Shown in pieces: positions 1 to 10,277 of a stretch of 64,000 bases of DNA. The position numbers and the translations under genes are program-made. Within the stretch, counting starts at the first letter, position 1. Each line of letters starts with the position of its first letter. The stretch lies in the NCBI GenBank assembly GCA_964020085.1, contig OZ026599.1:36319837-36383836 (forward strand), in the 5' to 3' direction. The notes beneath the pieces were generated by a model, which was not told the origin of the DNA, ran no database searches, and worked only from the letters and a program-made list of their open reading frames with translations. The stretch is from Micromussa lordhowensis. Lineage: Eukaryota; Cnidaria; Anthozoa; Scleractinia; Lobophylliidae.

Positions 1-156
1 GAGAGAAAGGAGTCTTCTATTCAGTCGTTTTATTGGTTGAAGGAATATCCTTACTAGTAATTCATAAGTGAGATGTTTTGTGCGTATGTTTTTTCTTAAA
101 AATCTGCATTTCTCTGTCGTTGCATCATACAGCAGACGTTTGTTTTCGTTGAAAAC

Positions 157-2237
157 ATGAGTTCAAGGTGAGTAACAGTTATTTGAAATAGCCTATTCTG
201 TTAGGTAGATGTTTTTTTATAAGGAAGTTTCGATGGAAGCGTTCTGCATGTGTGGGGTTAACTCGTCTGCTTGGAGGCGTTGTGCACTGACATACCCAAA
301 ATAAGCGCCTACTCTGCTTTCTCACTAATTCACACTTACACGGTACAGCAAACCATATTTTTTGTCTTTTGAGCCCGCATTAAATTTGTTGCTTATGTTG
401 CGATCGCTTATAAAGTGACTAAACCGTCTTCTTTTTTCTCGACTACAGGTCAAAGTGGACTGATGGAGCTCCCTTGGAGCCTCGAAGGAGGCCAGGAAAA
501 ACAAAAGAAATACAGGTGATCTCAGAAAACCTCAAGGAAAAGTCTACTCTTCTCATCGGGGATTCCATTACAAAAAACATGGAGAGGTTTGCCCCCAGCT
601 ACCCCCGATTTTTCCCCACTTCCAATGTTAAACGCAGGCATCGCGGGCGACACTGTGGAGGCAATCCTTTACAGAGTTGAGGTGATGGACATCCCCTCCT
701 CTGTCACTCACATCTCTCTCCTCTGTGGCACTAACAATTTATGTTCGCATTCTCCTGCCACTATTTCGTCCACAATTACTGAAATTTTAATTTACTACGA
801 CTTAAGTGTCCAACTGCACATAACCATTTATTTCCAATTTTACCACGATTCGATCAACTTCAAAAACACGTTACTGGTACTAACTCTCTTATTTATTTTC
901 AGGTTCAAGAATTGTTTCCAGAATTTGTTTTTTCCACGAACTGCCAATAATCCAAATTTGTACAGGGCTGACAAACTCCATCTCACCACAAAAGGCAATG
1001 ACATCCTTGTCAGTTGTTTCCACCACTGCATAACCACGTCTAACCCAACCAACCCAGAACCAAACACATCCCACATGCCCTCCCTGCAAGATGTTCCCTC
1101 TCCTCTTGTCATCACAGATACTGATTGGCCTCTCCTACCTGCCCCATCACAACCCTTCAAACCAACTATGCCTTCTCCATACAGATACAGCAAACAAAGT
1201 CTAACTACCCCTGCATGTACCCCTACTGCTACCCCTACCCCTACCCCTACCAGTCCCAAGCCCATCTCAGTACCAAGTCCTACCAAATCTGTTTCCAAAG
1301 TTTTCCCAATGTAACTCCAGTCCTGGCAAACCCAGATCCAAGACCAGCCTTGACCAACTCAGCCCTTGCCATCTCTAGCCAGCCAAAGCTAAAATTCAGT
1401 TGTCCATCTCCCAGCCTAAAATCTAACCCTACCCCACCAAGATTTAACTTCAACCCTATCCAACCAAATGCAAAAACCACCCCTACCCAACAAAATCAAA
1501 AACCTAACCCTACCCAGCCCAGTACAAAATGTAGGCCCACTTATCCCACTCTGAAACTTAGCCTGACCCAGCCCAGTACAAAACCCAACCCTGATAAGCC
1601 CAATCAAATACCAAGGCCTAACCATCCAAGTCAAAAATCTATCCCTACCCAACCCAGTAAAACACATATCCCTACCCAACCCAGTAAAAAACCTAGCTCT
1701 ACCAAGCCTAGTGACAGACCTTGTTTTACTCAACCCCGACAGAAATGTTGTGCTACCCCTCCCACTCTAAAACCTTACCCTGCCCAGCCAAGTCAGAAAC
1801 CATGTTCTAGCCCATCCAGCCAAACTCATTGTTCTACCTACCCTAGACAGAAATCTAGCCCTACCCAGCCCATTCAAAAACCTAACCTTACACAAGCCAG
1901 TCAATACCCCAGCCATACCCAGTCCAGTGAAATACCTCACCCTACCCAAACCAGTCAAAATCCCAGTCATACCCAGCCCAGTGAAATACCCAACCATACC
2001 CAACCTGAACAAATACCCACCCAACTCCACTCTGAAAGTGAGCCTGCTGCCTCTCTGTCAAAAGCAGATGAAGGCCCTGAAGTGAGATCAGCAGCTTCAA
2101 GGATTCTTCCAAACAAACTACATGTATTCTGCGATTACCCAGTGGTACAACATTGTTTTTGGTATCTTTACAGCTTTGCTTTCCTTTGTTTCTTCAGGCT
2201 ACTCTGGCACAGTGTGACATTGTTTTCCTTGCAATGA
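157..2237 (+). pseudogene. SGNH/GDSL-hydrolase-like gene with Pro-rich tandem tail, frame broken
   Basis: A short first exon (ATG at 157, codes MSSR, donor at 168) splices well to an exon starting after CTACAG near 449. The exon reads into LLIGDSITKNM, the GDS block of SGNH-type hydrolases. Near 590-625 the frame must slip by one base to reach LNAGIAGDTVEAILYRV and LLCGTNN, the next two conserved blocks. A later stretch (about 902-1020) gives LYRADKLHLTTKGN, the C-terminal D-x-x-H block, after a TTTTCAG acceptor at 901. From about 1310 to 2030 the frame changes again and codes a Pro/Gln/Ser/Lys/Thr-rich array with units like PTQPSQKP. The ending (about 2110-2237) is hydrophobic. The blocks are those of SGNH-like proteins common in cnidarian genomes. 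The two frame changes suggest a decayed copy or assembly errors; I cannot tell which. The catalytic Ser (GDS) and the Asp/His block remain visible. Confidence 0.5.
1420..2030 (+). repeat. Coding tandem repeat, about 33-bp units (Pro/Gln/Ser-rich)
   Basis: The DNA is built from degenerate units around 'aaacctaaccctacccagcc' with agtca/agtaa spacers. In frame they give roughly 11-residue Pro-Thr-Gln-Pro-Ser-x-Lys units. Some units end in a Cys pair. It is the low-complexity tail of the SGNH-like gene; the frame remains open for more than 300 codons while the antisense reading is Gly/Arg-rich and not believable. Confidence 0.7.
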
Positions 2238-2404
2238 TATTCCCTTTTCCAATCAATAAATAATCCTATTAACAATCAATAAATAATCCTATTAACTACA
2301 GCCCTTTATTCAGTTTGTTTTATAGACACGTCACACCCTGCAAATGATGATAAAAAAAACCATAGCAAAACAGATAAAACTGAAGAAAAATCAAACAAAC
2401 AATA

Positions 2405-2596
2405 GGCCCTTTGCAGGATCCGGTCACATGGTACGGAATAAATTACGCTGGGACGCAAATAACGCAGTGGGACTTCCAAAACAAAGGAAAGTCGGTCTGG
2501 ACTGGTACAAGTTCCTTTGTTTTGGAAGTCCCACTGCGTCATTTGCGTCCCAGCGTAATTTATTCCGTACCATGTGACCGGATCCTGCAAAGGGCC
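2405..2596. mobile_element. Foldback MITE sharing termini with the 7.3-11.2 kb THAP/DDE transposon
   Basis: Both ends read GGCCCTTTGCAGGATCC inward and are flanked by AATA/TATT, compatible with a TA target duplication. The arms pair for about 90 bp around a central spacer near 2495-2510. The same terminal 17 bases bound the transposon at 7338-11217, so this is a non-autonomous relative mobilised by the same transposase. The interior is unrelated to that element apart from a short GCGTCCCAGC match with the right arm. ORFs reading through it are palindrome artefacts. Confidence 0.85.
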
Positions 2597-2600
2597 TATT

Positions 2601-3907
2601 CCAGGAAAATGATCTGTCAGTAAACACTGAAGATGAACTAAATGAAGAAATCACAGATGATGAAGATTCAGAAGACAGAATTTTTTTTCTTACTTTCATT
2701 AAGGCCTTGCTCTGCATTCTTATGCTTTATGAGTGTCAATTTAATTTCATTGAACACCAACCATTTGGTAGCTTGTTATGCAGGGGAATTCTAAAAACTG
2801 TTTTGAGAGTTCACTGTGTTCATTGATCATTATTTCAATGCATGTGTTGCCTGAGAAAATTGTTGGTTCCTTGGTAGGCATATATAATCAAGGGAACATT
2901 GAAGTTGATTCTCCAAAAAAAAAGCATGTTCAGATTCCTTTTTAAACGTTCTTCATGTTATACATTTTCGAACACTTAAACATAAAAAACAAAGGCTGGT
3001 TCTGAACAAAAACTGGAAACATGTTTTGAACAGAATTTCAAATTTCAAAAAGAAATTAAGAAACCATGCCAGTTCTGTCAAGAACTGTGAAACAAAAGCA
3101 AGCCAGTCAAACAAAACTAACAAGACAATCATCAACAGAAATTAAGATAATTCAGTATCTTGTATTTGGCTTGTCTGTGATATGTTTACCAGGGTTAATT
3201 ATACTATATTTGGCTATTCCTAAAATCCAAATTTTCACTAAATTTCTGTATAACCTTTCAGATGACTGGTTAGAAAATATGATGTTATCTCATTCATATT
3301 TATTTTCCACACATCATTACCTTTACATGTCTTCTGTCATTTTTGGTAATATGGCTATTAACAGCTTTTTGCACTGCAATTTTTGTTGGAAACTGGTCCT
3401 GCTTTAAGTGGATCATATATATTACTAGTTTCAATACATCCCATAGTACAAGAAATCTTACAGTTCTGCAGCTTTACAAGTCTCACGTGTGTATATTTTA
3501 TGCTGCTATTTGTAGGAGAATATGGTTTGGTCATGTTAATGTTCTTCTATAGTTCTGTTTTTCAATTTACAAGTGGCACTTTTTCACTTTGCATATTAGA
3601 GGAAGGTTGCTTGGTGGGATCAATAAGTGCCGCATTAAGGGGTGTACAGAGGATGTAATATCTAAAAGAAGACTGCAAAGTATGGCAGGGGTTTACGTGT
3701 TGGAAATGGCACCTGAAGATTTATGTCAAGCAAATGACATTCCCTTATTTGCCTGCGAACATCACTATTACTTTCAAAAAAAGCATGGTCATAAACCAAA
3801 GCGATTATATTCAAGTGTCCTACATGCCCCAAAAATATCTCTGAAAAACAAGGAGAAAACAAAAATATTTCAATTAGGGTTAAGAGACAAAGGAATTTTT
3901 TTAACCT
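2601..3907 (+). CDS. Unrecognised ORF cluster, possible exons of one small gene
   Basis: No family recognised. Three stretches look more coding than their surroundings. About 2601-2826 has an acidic start followed by a hydrophobic segment. 3066-3407 codes a 113-residue ORF with one strong hydrophobic segment (YLVFGLSVICLPGLIILYLA). 3589-3907 codes a 106-residue ORF preceded by a plausible acceptor (GCATATTAG) at about 3600, with Cys and His spaced as CRIKGC...C...CEHH, which could be a small zinc-binding fold. It ends at a stop at 3907-3909. Whether they join, and whether they belong to the SGNH-like gene upstream, is not clear. The MITE at 2405-2596 sits directly before them. Could equally be decayed transposon sequence. 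Confidence 0.25.
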
Positions 3908-3950
3908 GAATGTCATTTTGACCTACAACATTTAAAGAAATTGCATAATA

Positions 3951-4123
3951 CCAGAAAATATCCATACTTCCCCCACAGAAAGGATTTTGTCTAAGACCCC
4001 CACCCCTCTGGAAATTCCAAAAAAGCTTCACACATTTCTTTAAATTTTGGGGTCTTACAGAACCCCCTACCTCCAGGAAATTCAAATCCCTTCTATAGGT
4101 GGGGGGTAATGGATATTTTCTGG
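3951..4123. mobile_element. Foldback MITE (CCAGAAAATATCC ends)
   Basis: The ends CCAGAAAATATCC and GGATATTTTCTGG are perfect inverted repeats, and the arms keep pairing inward with C-rich and G-rich strands. No ORF of its own. Confidence 0.7.
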
Positions 4124-4473
4124 AAGTGCACATTGCAAGTATTGGCATAATTTACATAACAAATATTCTGATAGTTAAATTATTCTTGAACATTGTTTGT
4201 GATGGGTTGGTAGTTGTCAATTGAAAGTAAGAGCCTTTCACAATTTAACTTTGCTCTAAAATAAACATGTACACAGTAAGTTAATCTAAACTTTCCATTA
4301 TTCTACATGTATTTATTGCACCTAATAATTAAACCCAGTGCTTGCTCGTAGTCTTAAAATGTTTTCTCTTCAAGATCAAAGTTAATACAAGCATATCATA
4401 TTACATTTCTAATATACAACTTCAGAAATTGTGTGGTGGTTACTTTTGGTTTCCTTCTTTACCATAAGTATAG

Positions 4474-4619
4474 GTAATCACATGATTTCAAGTGTAATTT
4501 GGAATAACTACATGTAAGCACGAGTAAATTTTTTCAAAGAAGACCAAAATTGCACGAGCCCGTTGAAAAAATTTACAAGTGCTTATTCCAAATTGCACGA
4601 AAAAAAATCATGTGATTAC
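4474..4619. repeat. Foldback repeat
   Basis: GTAATCACATGATTT at the left end pairs with AAATCATGTGATTAC at the right, and GTAAATTTTTTCAA pairs with TTGAAAAAATTTAC near the centre. It abuts the next foldback element at 4622. Confidence 0.65.
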
Positions 4620-4621
4620 TT

Positions 4622-4891
4622 ATTAATAATATACATGAAAAATTTGAGATGGTTAAGCAGAAGAAACGCACGCATATCACGCAATCAGGAAAAAATTGCG
4701 CCATCCAGGGTGTGCGCTTGATTTGAAAACAAAAGATTTGATTGGCTATCTGTGAACTTTGCTCATTGACCAATCAGCTTGCTTTATTACCTTTTTTTGC
4801 ATTCAATTACCTCTTTTCTGCACTGTGTCAAGGAAAAACTACACTGTTCTCAGCCAATCAGAATGGAGCAATTTTTTCATGTATATTATTA
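4622..4891. mobile_element. MITE with TAATAATATACATGAAAAA ends
   Basis: Left end TTAATAATATACATGAAAAA and right end TTTTTCATGTATATTATTA are inverted repeats of about 20 bp around 230 bp of non-coding sequence. Confidence 0.65.
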
Positions 4892-4930
4892 GTACTGTCT
4901 AATATTAGCTGACTATCATGGTTGATAAAA

Positions 4931-5238
4931 GGAAGGCAAGGTGGCCTTATGGTTAGTGCGCTCAACTCCGGAGCAAGCAGTCCAGGTCCAAGCGCTGGCC
5001 AGGCACAAATTTGAGTTGTGTTCTTGGGCAAGACACTTAACTCTCACAGTGCCTGATCTCTCCACCCAGGTGTACAATGGGTAACGGTGAATTTAATGGT
5101 GGGGGTAACCCTGCAAACCAGCATCCAATCCAGGGGGAGTAGAAATACTCCTAGTTGCTTCATGCTACTGAAACCAGGTAAAGCTCTGGTCTGATACTGT
5201 ATATATAGTTCACTTCATATACAGACTTTACTTTTATC
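4931..5238 (+). repeat. SINE family 1, copy a (tRNA-derived head)
   Basis: Begins with a tRNA-like head (GGTTAGTGCGCTCAACTCC as A-box region, GGTCCAAGCGC as a decayed B box), followed by a body with TCTCCACCCAGGTGTA, GGGGGTAACCCTGC, GGGGGAGTAGAAATACTCCTAG and a tail near CATACAGACTT. The same order recurs at 54911-55190 and 61866-62160 on this strand and inverted at 58200-58450, 40574-40672 (internally deleted), 32997-33091 (tail only) and about 36745-36935 (divergent). Confidence 0.8.
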
Positions 5239-5400
5239 CCGCTTGAAAGGGTCAAGAATTTGTGAGAGAATTTCAACTCTAAGAAGTATAATAACAGGAA
5301 AACAAGCACTCTAAGGTCACTGTACACCTTATAACAGCCTCTGAGGTGCCAGCATTTCTTTATGAACTACTTCAAAGTGGAAGTGGGTATGTCAAAAGTG

Positions 5401-5417
5401 GGGGGGGGGGGGGGGGG
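5401..5417. repeat. Poly-G run (17 bp)
   Basis: An uninterrupted homopolymer of G next to GGGGTAAGGGTGTTACC. Likely the eroded end of a CCGGGGG-ended MITE like those at 8051-8453 and 45287-45980. Confidence 0.7.
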
Positions 5418-5470
5418 TGAAGTTAAGGGGTAAGGGTGTTACCAATGGAAAAAGTGTAGTCAGGAGATGT

Positions 5471-5683
5471 CATAGGTTCTATGGAAATGGTTTGCCACTG
5501 ACTTTTTTGTTGCTAACCAGACGTTTCGGCTATGCTTAAGCCTTCATCAGTGATAGAACATGGTTTGCCACTGACTTGTTTGTTTCTAACCAGACGTGAT
5601 ACTGATGAAGGCTTTAGCATTAGCCGAATTGTCTGGTTAGAAACAAAAAAGTCAGTGGCAAACCATTTTCACAGAACCTAAGG
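5471..5683. repeat. Nested direct and inverted repeat (GTTTGCCACTGACTT units)
   Basis: The block GGTTTGCCACTGACTT...CTAACCAGACG occurs twice in direct order (5487 and 5564), then once inverted as CTGGTTAGAAACAAAAAAGT...GGCAAACC ending near 5667. No coding content. Confidence 0.7.
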
Positions 5684-5689
5684 GGTGTT

Positions 5690-6535
5690 ACCATACCATT
5701 AAGAGCTAACCCTAAACAGGCCAACCCCCCTCTTTTAGTAACGCCCAAAGAAATTGATCTCCAGGCCGACATTGTTGCATTTCAGACAATACATAACCAT
5801 GCACAGTTAACTATTGGATGACTGGAAGAAAGTCTAAGACGCGACTGGCTAAAGAATTACCATAGATATCTACTCTTGCCCATAGATATCTACTCTTGGA
5901 CAATTAGCATGCTTCACACCTCCATACGGGTTGATGCTTTCCGAGGAAATCTGTTATCTCCAAAGCCCGTATTCTAACTCGCTACATTTATGATTTCTTA
6001 CTAGAGGAAAACAGTATTCAACAAGAGATACGGAAATAGGATACTAACCTTGAGTATACGATTCAGCTTGTCTTTTCCACCGCATACACGTGGATACAGA
6101 GCATCATCAGCATTCACTGAACTAACCGGCTTCTGGTAATTATGTTCCCGTTGTACACAGTGCAAACTATGGCCAGCAATACTTCATCCAGGTTATTGTT
6201 AACATTATAGGCTATTGCACTTAGCGTTATCACTGAATCGCGAACGACAAGAACCAAAAGTCTGATCAACCTCAGTTTTGCAAAGATGTAAAATCCGCCA
6301 TTCGATGACAGAAGGCTCTCTGTTATTGTCCTCCAAAACAATACTAAACTATTCTCTTTTCCCGAAATATTCGCTTAAAACGTCGAAGATATGTGCTTGG
6401 AACATCTTTCCATCCTCATTATAAAATGAAACGAAACTGATGGTTTACAAATACAGGGAAATCTTGAGTAATCGAAACGCCATTTTCTCGCTTTGTGAAA
6501 CGAGCTGGGAAGCCAAGTTTAGACCGGATGTGACG
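5690..6535. other. Non-coding or weakly coding stretch
   Basis: No recognisable gene. A minus-strand ORF at 6114-6341 follows an acceptor-like GAGAATAG at about 6347 and could be an exon downstream of the possible first exon at 6602-6778, but it has no recognisable motif. A direct repeat CATAGATATCTACTCTTG occurs at 5861 and 5880. Confidence 0.4.
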
Positions 6536-6601
6536 TCATTTTTCGTTGGATGATGCATATACGAAAATTTCAGGAGTCTTCTGCCCCGCCCCTGGGTCTA
6601 A

Positions 6602-6778
6602 CTCACGAAGGATAATATGTAGTCCCAAAAAGCATAACAATCCGTGTATAAGTAGAGATATAAATAAAAGATTAACCTGATGACTTAACTTGGTATCTTC
6701 GTCTTGCTGAGTTTTGAAGCTGTTGTCGTGATTCGATGCTCTACGAGGTTGGTCACGGCCAGCGCTAGCTGTAGACAT
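6602..6778 (-). CDS. Possible first exon of a small membrane protein
   Basis: An ATG at 6778 opens a reading frame beginning MSTASAGRDQPRRASN, with a polar, acidic segment and then a strong hydrophobic helix (about residues 35-58: LLFISLLIHGLLCFLGL). A good donor (CTTC|GTGAGT) lies at about 6601, just past the helix, so the remaining ORF past the donor is probably intron. Downstream exons were not established; 6114-6341 is one candidate. Function unknown. GC content is higher than in the flanking repeats, which supports an expressed 5' region, but this is weak. Confidence 0.3.
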
Positions 6779-6825
6779 GTTCTGGTTCCCTCTGTCGTTC
6801 TCGGGTGAATGAAGTCATGTACAAG

Positions 6826-7337
6826 TCAATCGTGGTTGTCGGTTTCCGGTTTGGTTTTCAACAACTGTTTAATGGTTTGAGCAACACCAAATCCAAACGT
6901 ATAGGCAGGGGAAGCTTCTTTGTTGCCCTTCCCGCCAAAAGAAAACCAGCGCGCCCACTTTAACTCCGCGAGGAAAATTCGACTGGAAACTGGCTCAATT
7001 TCGCTGAAATTCGTCAGAAGAAACACCATATCTTCTAATCTGGGAGGCAAATCTCGTTTTGTGCCCGTTTTCAATGACCAATGACGGGTTCATTCTATTT
7101 TATGCGAACGAGCAATATTCCTGCGTTGTGAAAATTTATTATAAAAAATCAATTATGCGGCCAGATCATATTGAAAATATCCAGGATAATACTTCTGTAC
7201 ACAGTTCTCTTGAAAGCAATTATCGCAAACAACAATAGAACCGCAAAATTCTTGTGATGACAGTAACATAACAGATTAATGACGTCACGCCATAGCAACC
7301 GCACCTGGCAAATTGTATATAAATAAAAGTCACAATA
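6826..7337. other. Upstream region without a supported gene
   Basis: A minus-strand ORF of 82 residues (6826-7074) lies directly upstream of the possible exon at 6602-6778 and could be 5' UTR. From 7080 to 7337 the sequence is AT-rich with no ORF I can support. It ends at the TA flank of the transposon. Confidence 0.35.
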
Positions 7338-7788
7338 GGCCCTTTGCAGGATCCAGTCACGTGCTTGGATACCACCTAGCAACGCTTTCAGTCGCCATCT
7401 TGAAAATTGTAGCGTGACTGAGCGACTTTATTTGTGGGTTCTCTATCAAAATATTGGCGATCTGTTTGACTTTGAGACTTTTTTACCTTGGTGAACTATA
7501 AATAGCGTCTTTTCGTGACTTTTGGAGAAAAACACGAAACTGGGTCTACCGTGACGACCTGTTGACCTCATGGCGAGCAATGAAGGTAAGCAGCTGTCAC
7601 TGTCGTTTGGGCTTTGTTTTGCCTGTTTGCGCGGGAAAAGATTTGAATATTTGCATATTAATTAAACGATGACTCCATGATGACAGGTTTCGATTTGATT
7701 CACCAACATTTAGTCCTTACGAGAGCTGCTAGGGCACTGTTTTACGTTCATTTCATGGCATAGTTAGTTAAAAGATCATGTATTGTTG
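7338..7788 (+). repeat. Left long terminal inverted repeat of the THAP/DDE transposon
   Basis: About 450 bp matching the right terminus at 10753-11217 in inverse orientation with few differences. The right arm has about 15 extra bases (AAGCTTGCGTCCCAG) near 11151-11165. The repeat contains a TATAAATA box at 7497-7504, a start codon at 7570 and a splice donor at 7586. Confidence 0.9.
7497..7504 (+). promoter_or_regulatory. TATA box inside left TIR
   Basis: TATAAATA lies 66 bp upstream of the ATG at 7570. The identical box occurs inverted in the right TIR at 11037-11044, at the same distance from its own ATG. Confidence 0.65.
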
Positions 7789-7970
7789 TATTATAAAGCT
7801 TAAATACTTTCTTGATTGTAGAACGACGTGTTACAGATAATCCGACACAAGATCTTCAGCTGTTCCCCGAGCTAACATTTGCTGAAGTAGAGAGCTACGC
7901 AAAAAACTCTTCTGGTTGTACAAGCACGAACAAAGCTTACAAACTCTTCTTGACTATTTCCTAGCTGCAT
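7570..7970 (+). pseudogene. Second transposon gene, truncated after two exons
   Basis: Exon 1 (7570-7585) is 16 nt coding MASNE plus one base, donor G|GTAAGC. Exon 2 starts after TTGATTGTAG at about 7821 and is in phase: ERRVTDNPTQDLQLFPELTF..EVESYAK..., ending KAYKLF and then a stop near 7963. The exon 2 style (LTFAEVE-YAK-SSG...KAYKLF) resembles the N-terminus of the second, nuclease-bearing (YqaJ-type) ORF carried by such elements. That comparison is from memory. The rest of the gene is gone, so it cannot make a full product. Confidence 0.55.
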
Positions 7971-8050
7971 AAATGTAATAAGCATGAAAAAAAAAAAAAA
8001 CCACACAAATCACAAGTAAACAGCTTATAAAAACTTTATTACAATAACCC

Positions 8051-8453
8051 CCCTGGGGAGGTACTCCCTTATATGGGCATTATAGGTATGTACATCCCCA
8101 AAGGGTATGGTTTTTCAGCTGTTTTGGTCATAAATATGGTATCAATTATTTAGCTGATCTTGGCCATTTTGGTCATAAATAGGGTATGGTTTTTGCACTC
8201 TAGCCTTGATGTGGGTATGTTTTTAAGAAGAAGCCACTTTTTCATCGTTATCAAAAAGAAATTGAACAAAAGCCCTTGACAAATTATGTTTACGGTAATT
8301 TAACATTGGTCTGAACTAGGGAACTTATTATAATGCTGCACAGAGAGAGGTTTTGATTTAAGAGTCAGGTCACAAATAGGGTGTCAAATATTTTTCAGGT
8401 CATAAATACCACCCCCACCCAATTTTTCTGGGAGAACCCCCCTCCCCCCGGGT
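8051..8453. mobile_element. hAT-like MITE nested in the THAP/DDE transposon
   Basis: A 403-bp element with C/G-rich ends (CCCTGGGGAGGTACTCCC on the left, GGGAGAACCCCCCTCCCC on the right) flanked by a perfect 8-bp duplication AATAACCC at 8043-8050 and 8454-8461. Interior carries repeated GGTCATAAATAGGGTATGG-like blocks. An 8-bp duplication is typical of hAT elements. It landed between the two convergent transposon genes. Confidence 0.75.
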
Positions 8454-8476
8454 AATAACCCTACTACTGCAAAGCT

Positions 8477-9656
8477 TTAAATGTTATCTCCATTTAAAAT
8501 TAAGGGTCCTTGAAAATTTGTTAATAAACATACAACTGTATATAGCTGATTGATAGAGCCTAACATGGACAATGGAATATCTGAATCAAAAATGTGATAT
8601 TCTTTGATCCTCCTTATGGCCCTCTCGACATGAATCCTGACCTTTGCAATCATTTTGGTCTGTTGAACCTCAGCTGCAGAAAACTGGCTTCTACTCTCCA
8701 AAAAAGGCGGAAGGTTAAGGCTGACACTCTTTCCTCTAAGAAGATCTTCTATATCAAATCCCTTGTCTGCCATCACAGAATCACCAGCCTCTACTAGGTC
8801 AAGTATCCCTGAACATCTTGTAATTTCTTTATCTGAAATTTCCCCAGTATACAAAGAAGAAACAAAAGTAATGGCACCATGTGGTGAAATACCTATTAAA
8901 CTCTTGAGAGTTGTGTTACTCTTATATGAAGAATACAACTGAGATTGCAAAAGAAGAGATGATGGAGTCTCGGCAAAAATCTCTGTGCAATCCAGGATAA
9001 CACGTGTAGTTGGGTACTGTTTCTTAAATTCCTCTGTCATCTTGGCAAGCACATCAGCCCTGGAAGGCCAAATAGGTTGTGAACCCCCCCAAAAAATATA
9101 AATAATTAGCCCATGTGGTAATTTTCCTGCTAACAGATGAAATATGTAAATTAAAGCGGTGAGCAAGGTCCTGCTCAAAAAGCCCTAGTTTAATCCTAAC
9201 AAGAAACAAAAAAAAATTCATCTATCAATTGCATAGCCCGTATATTTGGGCGGTTTTCAAGGATACCAGATGCATAACAATATGTCATTGTTTCTGCTGT
9301 AGGCTTAATGAAATTATAAAAAAGTATAAAATGTCTATATGAACAGAATCCAGTGTAAAATTTGATGGCATCATTATCTGTAGAGAATCTCCCAATGCCA
9401 AACTTGAAAATGTTAAGTTCAGATGCAGCTTGTTCCTTGTGTCTTTGAAGTTCTTGCTGCGCATGAACAAGTGCAGCATTTGCTTGTTCATTGGCCCTTT
9501 CTAATTCTCTTCTTAGCTCTTCAAGTTAATCTTGTGCAGCATGAAGTTGGGCCTTAGTCTGTTGAAGTTCTTCTTTTAAGATTGCTTAGAGATCATTTTC
9601 AGGAGCACAAGGAGCATCATCATTGTTGTCACTTTCCTCTGTCTGAGTGGGATTAC
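8477..9656 (-). pseudogene. DDE transposase domain exon, THAP transposon (with frameshifts)
   Basis: Catalytic part of the transposase. From the start: acidic linker, a coiled coil rich in Glu/Gln/Leu (about 9600-9440) broken by stops near 9588 and 9526, then FFFV-LVRIKLGLFEQDLA-type helix-turn-helix sequence needing one frame correction at a T run near 9205, and a second shift at the GGGGGGG run near 9085. The open remainder (to the stop at 8477) shows VILDCTEIF (first Asp), SLIGISPHGAI-FVS-LYTG, SVMADKGF (second Asp) and RIHVERAIRRIK (the Glu). All three acidic residues are kept. This is the DDE_Tnp_4 (HARBI1-like) fold. The copy is inactive as read. Confidence 0.85.
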
Positions 9657-9796
9657 TACGGTTAAAAAGGATCAAAGTATTGCTCTAAATATTGTAGGGT
9701 CAGATTAGCTGTATTAAAAGAAAACAACAGTGACAGCAGTTATGAAATACAGGGCTTTAATGTTACAACACTACTTTTGTCAAATGTTCAATGCAC

Positions 9797-10277
9797 CTTT
9801 TGATGTGTCTGATTATCTCATGTCTGGGTTTTAAAGCAGCTGCCCAATTAAAAACAGTGGGGATAGCTCCTTCTTTGAGCAGGCACCTGCCTGCACGGTC
9901 AGGAGAATGGTAGTCCTCTTCCTTGAAGTGCTTACTGCAAACCCTTGTCTTGGACGTTATCTATTAATATACATTTATATATAAGTTGCAAACAAAGTAA
10001 GTATTAAATCATGTCATGCAGATAACAAGCATGAAAGCCAAACTAGAAATAGTATTTACAACAAAACAAACACAAAAACAAAATAAATAAACAGTAACCT
10101 TGAAATATGGGCCAACATCCCTCCGGATTTTAGCAATCCATCGGCTTCGATTTTGCTTTTTCTTAGGCATACGGTGGAACCTCAATGAGCTGTCATAGCG
10201 GCTGTCACCAGTGCATTGCGGCACACAGCAGTGATAATCGATCACCCCCCTTCTTGCAGACTGGGGAACTTGGCCTG
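9797..10277 (-). pseudogene. THAP zinc-finger exons of the transposase
   Basis: Two exons, 10099-10277 and 9797-9960. The first begins in phase after GTTGATAG and carries CCVPQC and FHRMP; the second carries VCSKHF and GAIPTVF. Together these are the complete THAP signature: C-x(2-4)-C, the conserved Trp (RW), C-x2-H, and the AVPTIF-like box. THAP domains bind transposon ends in a sequence-specific way in P elements, so the role is terminal DNA recognition. Exon 1 (10956-10971, MASNE) joins with the correct phase to give MASNE-AGQVPQ. These exons are intact; the breaks are in the coiled coil and DDE part. Confidence 0.85.

Noticed and set aside
840..2030. Minus-strand Gly/Val- and Gly/Leu/Arg-rich ORFs
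   Set aside because: Antisense of the Pro-rich plus-strand repeat; no motif of their own.
2306..2717. ORFs over 2.3-2.7 kb on both strands with near-identical starts
   Set aside because: The palindromic MITE gives the same peptide on both strands.
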